Shown here one piece after another: positions 63,759 through 64,000 of a stretch of DNA of 64,000 nucleotides. Both the position numbers and the translations under genes were made by a program. The stretch's first letter is position 1. Each line of letters begins with the position of its first letter. The notes under the pieces are model-generated. The model made no database searches. It was given only the letters and a program-made list of their open reading frames with translations, and was not told where the DNA came from. The stretch comes from Planococcus salinus (GTDB taxonomy: Bacteria > Bacillota > Bacilli > Bacillales_A > Planococcaceae): contig NZ_RIAX01000003.1 in NCBI RefSeq assembly GCF_003719725.1, positions 1 to 64,000 of the forward strand, read 5' to 3'.

Positions 63759-64000
63759 TTAATGGTGTTTCACGTGATAAACAATCCGCTCTGTCAATAG
63801 CAGAACGTATGGGACCATCAACCCGATTACTGTACTGATCAAGTGTATATGCTGGGCAAATAAAATTGCTACTGCCACAGCGGCAGCACCTGATGCAAAC
63901 CGTAATGCCGTTCCAAGCGAACGAACCTTCGAGCCTTCTGTCACCGCCCGGTCAAACTTTTCCATCCGGCGAACCAAGATCCACATATTGTACAGGCCGA
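63759..64000 (-). CDS. atpI: ATP synthase subunit I (5' end beyond window)
   Basis: The frame is open to the window edge, and residues upstream of the internal ATG at 63986 (GLYN then MWILVRRMEKF) match the family pattern, so the true start lies outside. The remaining 79 residues hold two membrane segments (SGAAAVAVAILFAQHIHLIS, TVIGLMVPYVLLLTERIVYH). AtpI heads atp operons and aids assembly of the c ring. Confidence 0.9.
   Translation of the reverse strand, partial: GLYNMWILVRRMEKFDRAVTEGSKVRSLGTALRFASGAAAVAVAILFAQHIHLISTVIGLMVPYVLLLTERIVYHVKHH

Overview
The window looks like a chromosome segment of a low-to-mid G+C Gram-positive bacterium of the Bacillales, most likely Planococcaceae (Planococcus-like). 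The F0F1 ATP synthase operon, a DUF1146 gene, murA, mbl, epuA, fabZ, a ywpF-like gene, ssb, and the ywqA/ywqB pair lie in the order familiar from Bacillus relatives. The sporulation genes that sit around murA and mbl in spore formers are missing, which suggests a non-sporulating lineage. This is inference from gene content; no rRNA or tRNA gene is present to anchor it.

Region 1 (1-17,300) is a cell-surface polymer and S-layer locus. It holds the N-terminal 1,192 residues of a very large SLH-anchored S-layer-type protein, a GT39-like membrane glycosyltransferase, a possible toxin-antitoxin remnant, and a leftward galU / GT4 glycosyltransferase / O-antigen-ligase-like operon. Next come a UDP-ManNAc-dehydrogenase-type gene (wecC-like), tagA, csaB, a second GT4 gene and a MurJ-like flippase. 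CsaB (ketal pyruvylation) and TagA (ManNAc transfer) are the enzymes known to build the secondary cell wall polymer that SLH domains bind. The wecC-tagA-csaB block is flanked by two dispersed-repeat families arranged as a composite inverted repeat (A-B ... B'-A'). An 11-unit, 21-bp tandem array follows the flippase.

Region 2 (17,300-36,500) carries seven secreted enzymes that have SLH domains: two paralogous glucosaminidases, an NlpC/P60 peptidase, a subtilisin, a zinc amidase, a 5'-nucleotidase and a CAP-domain protein. Between them lie a TRAP dicarboxylate transporter operon with a racemase/decarboxylase-family enzyme, and an alanine/sodium symporter. Together with Region 1 this amounts to an anchor, its biosynthesis, and much of the protein set that uses it.

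Region 3 (36,500-46,600) holds a muconate-cycloisomerase-family epimerase, yhdT-panF (pantothenate uptake), a LysM-NlpC/P60 hydrolase, a YknW/YknX-like Yip1 plus membrane-fusion pair without ABC partners, DUF2187, an LD-carboxypeptidase, an IDEAL-domain protein, an orphan, and a divergent XRE regulator with a palindromic operator.

Region 4 (46,600-64,000) is conserved housekeeping: ywqB (SWIM) and ywqA (SNF2), a 47-residue gene with ssb, ywpF, fabZ, epuA, mbl, murA, DUF1146, and atpC-D-G-A-H-F-E-B-I, with atpI cut by the right edge. Two copies of a 130-bp hairpin element interrupt the atp operon directly after the atpE and atpG stop codons. Many genes end in clear intrinsic terminators. Several starts were moved to internal ATG, GTG or TTG codons on the basis of ribosome binding sites.
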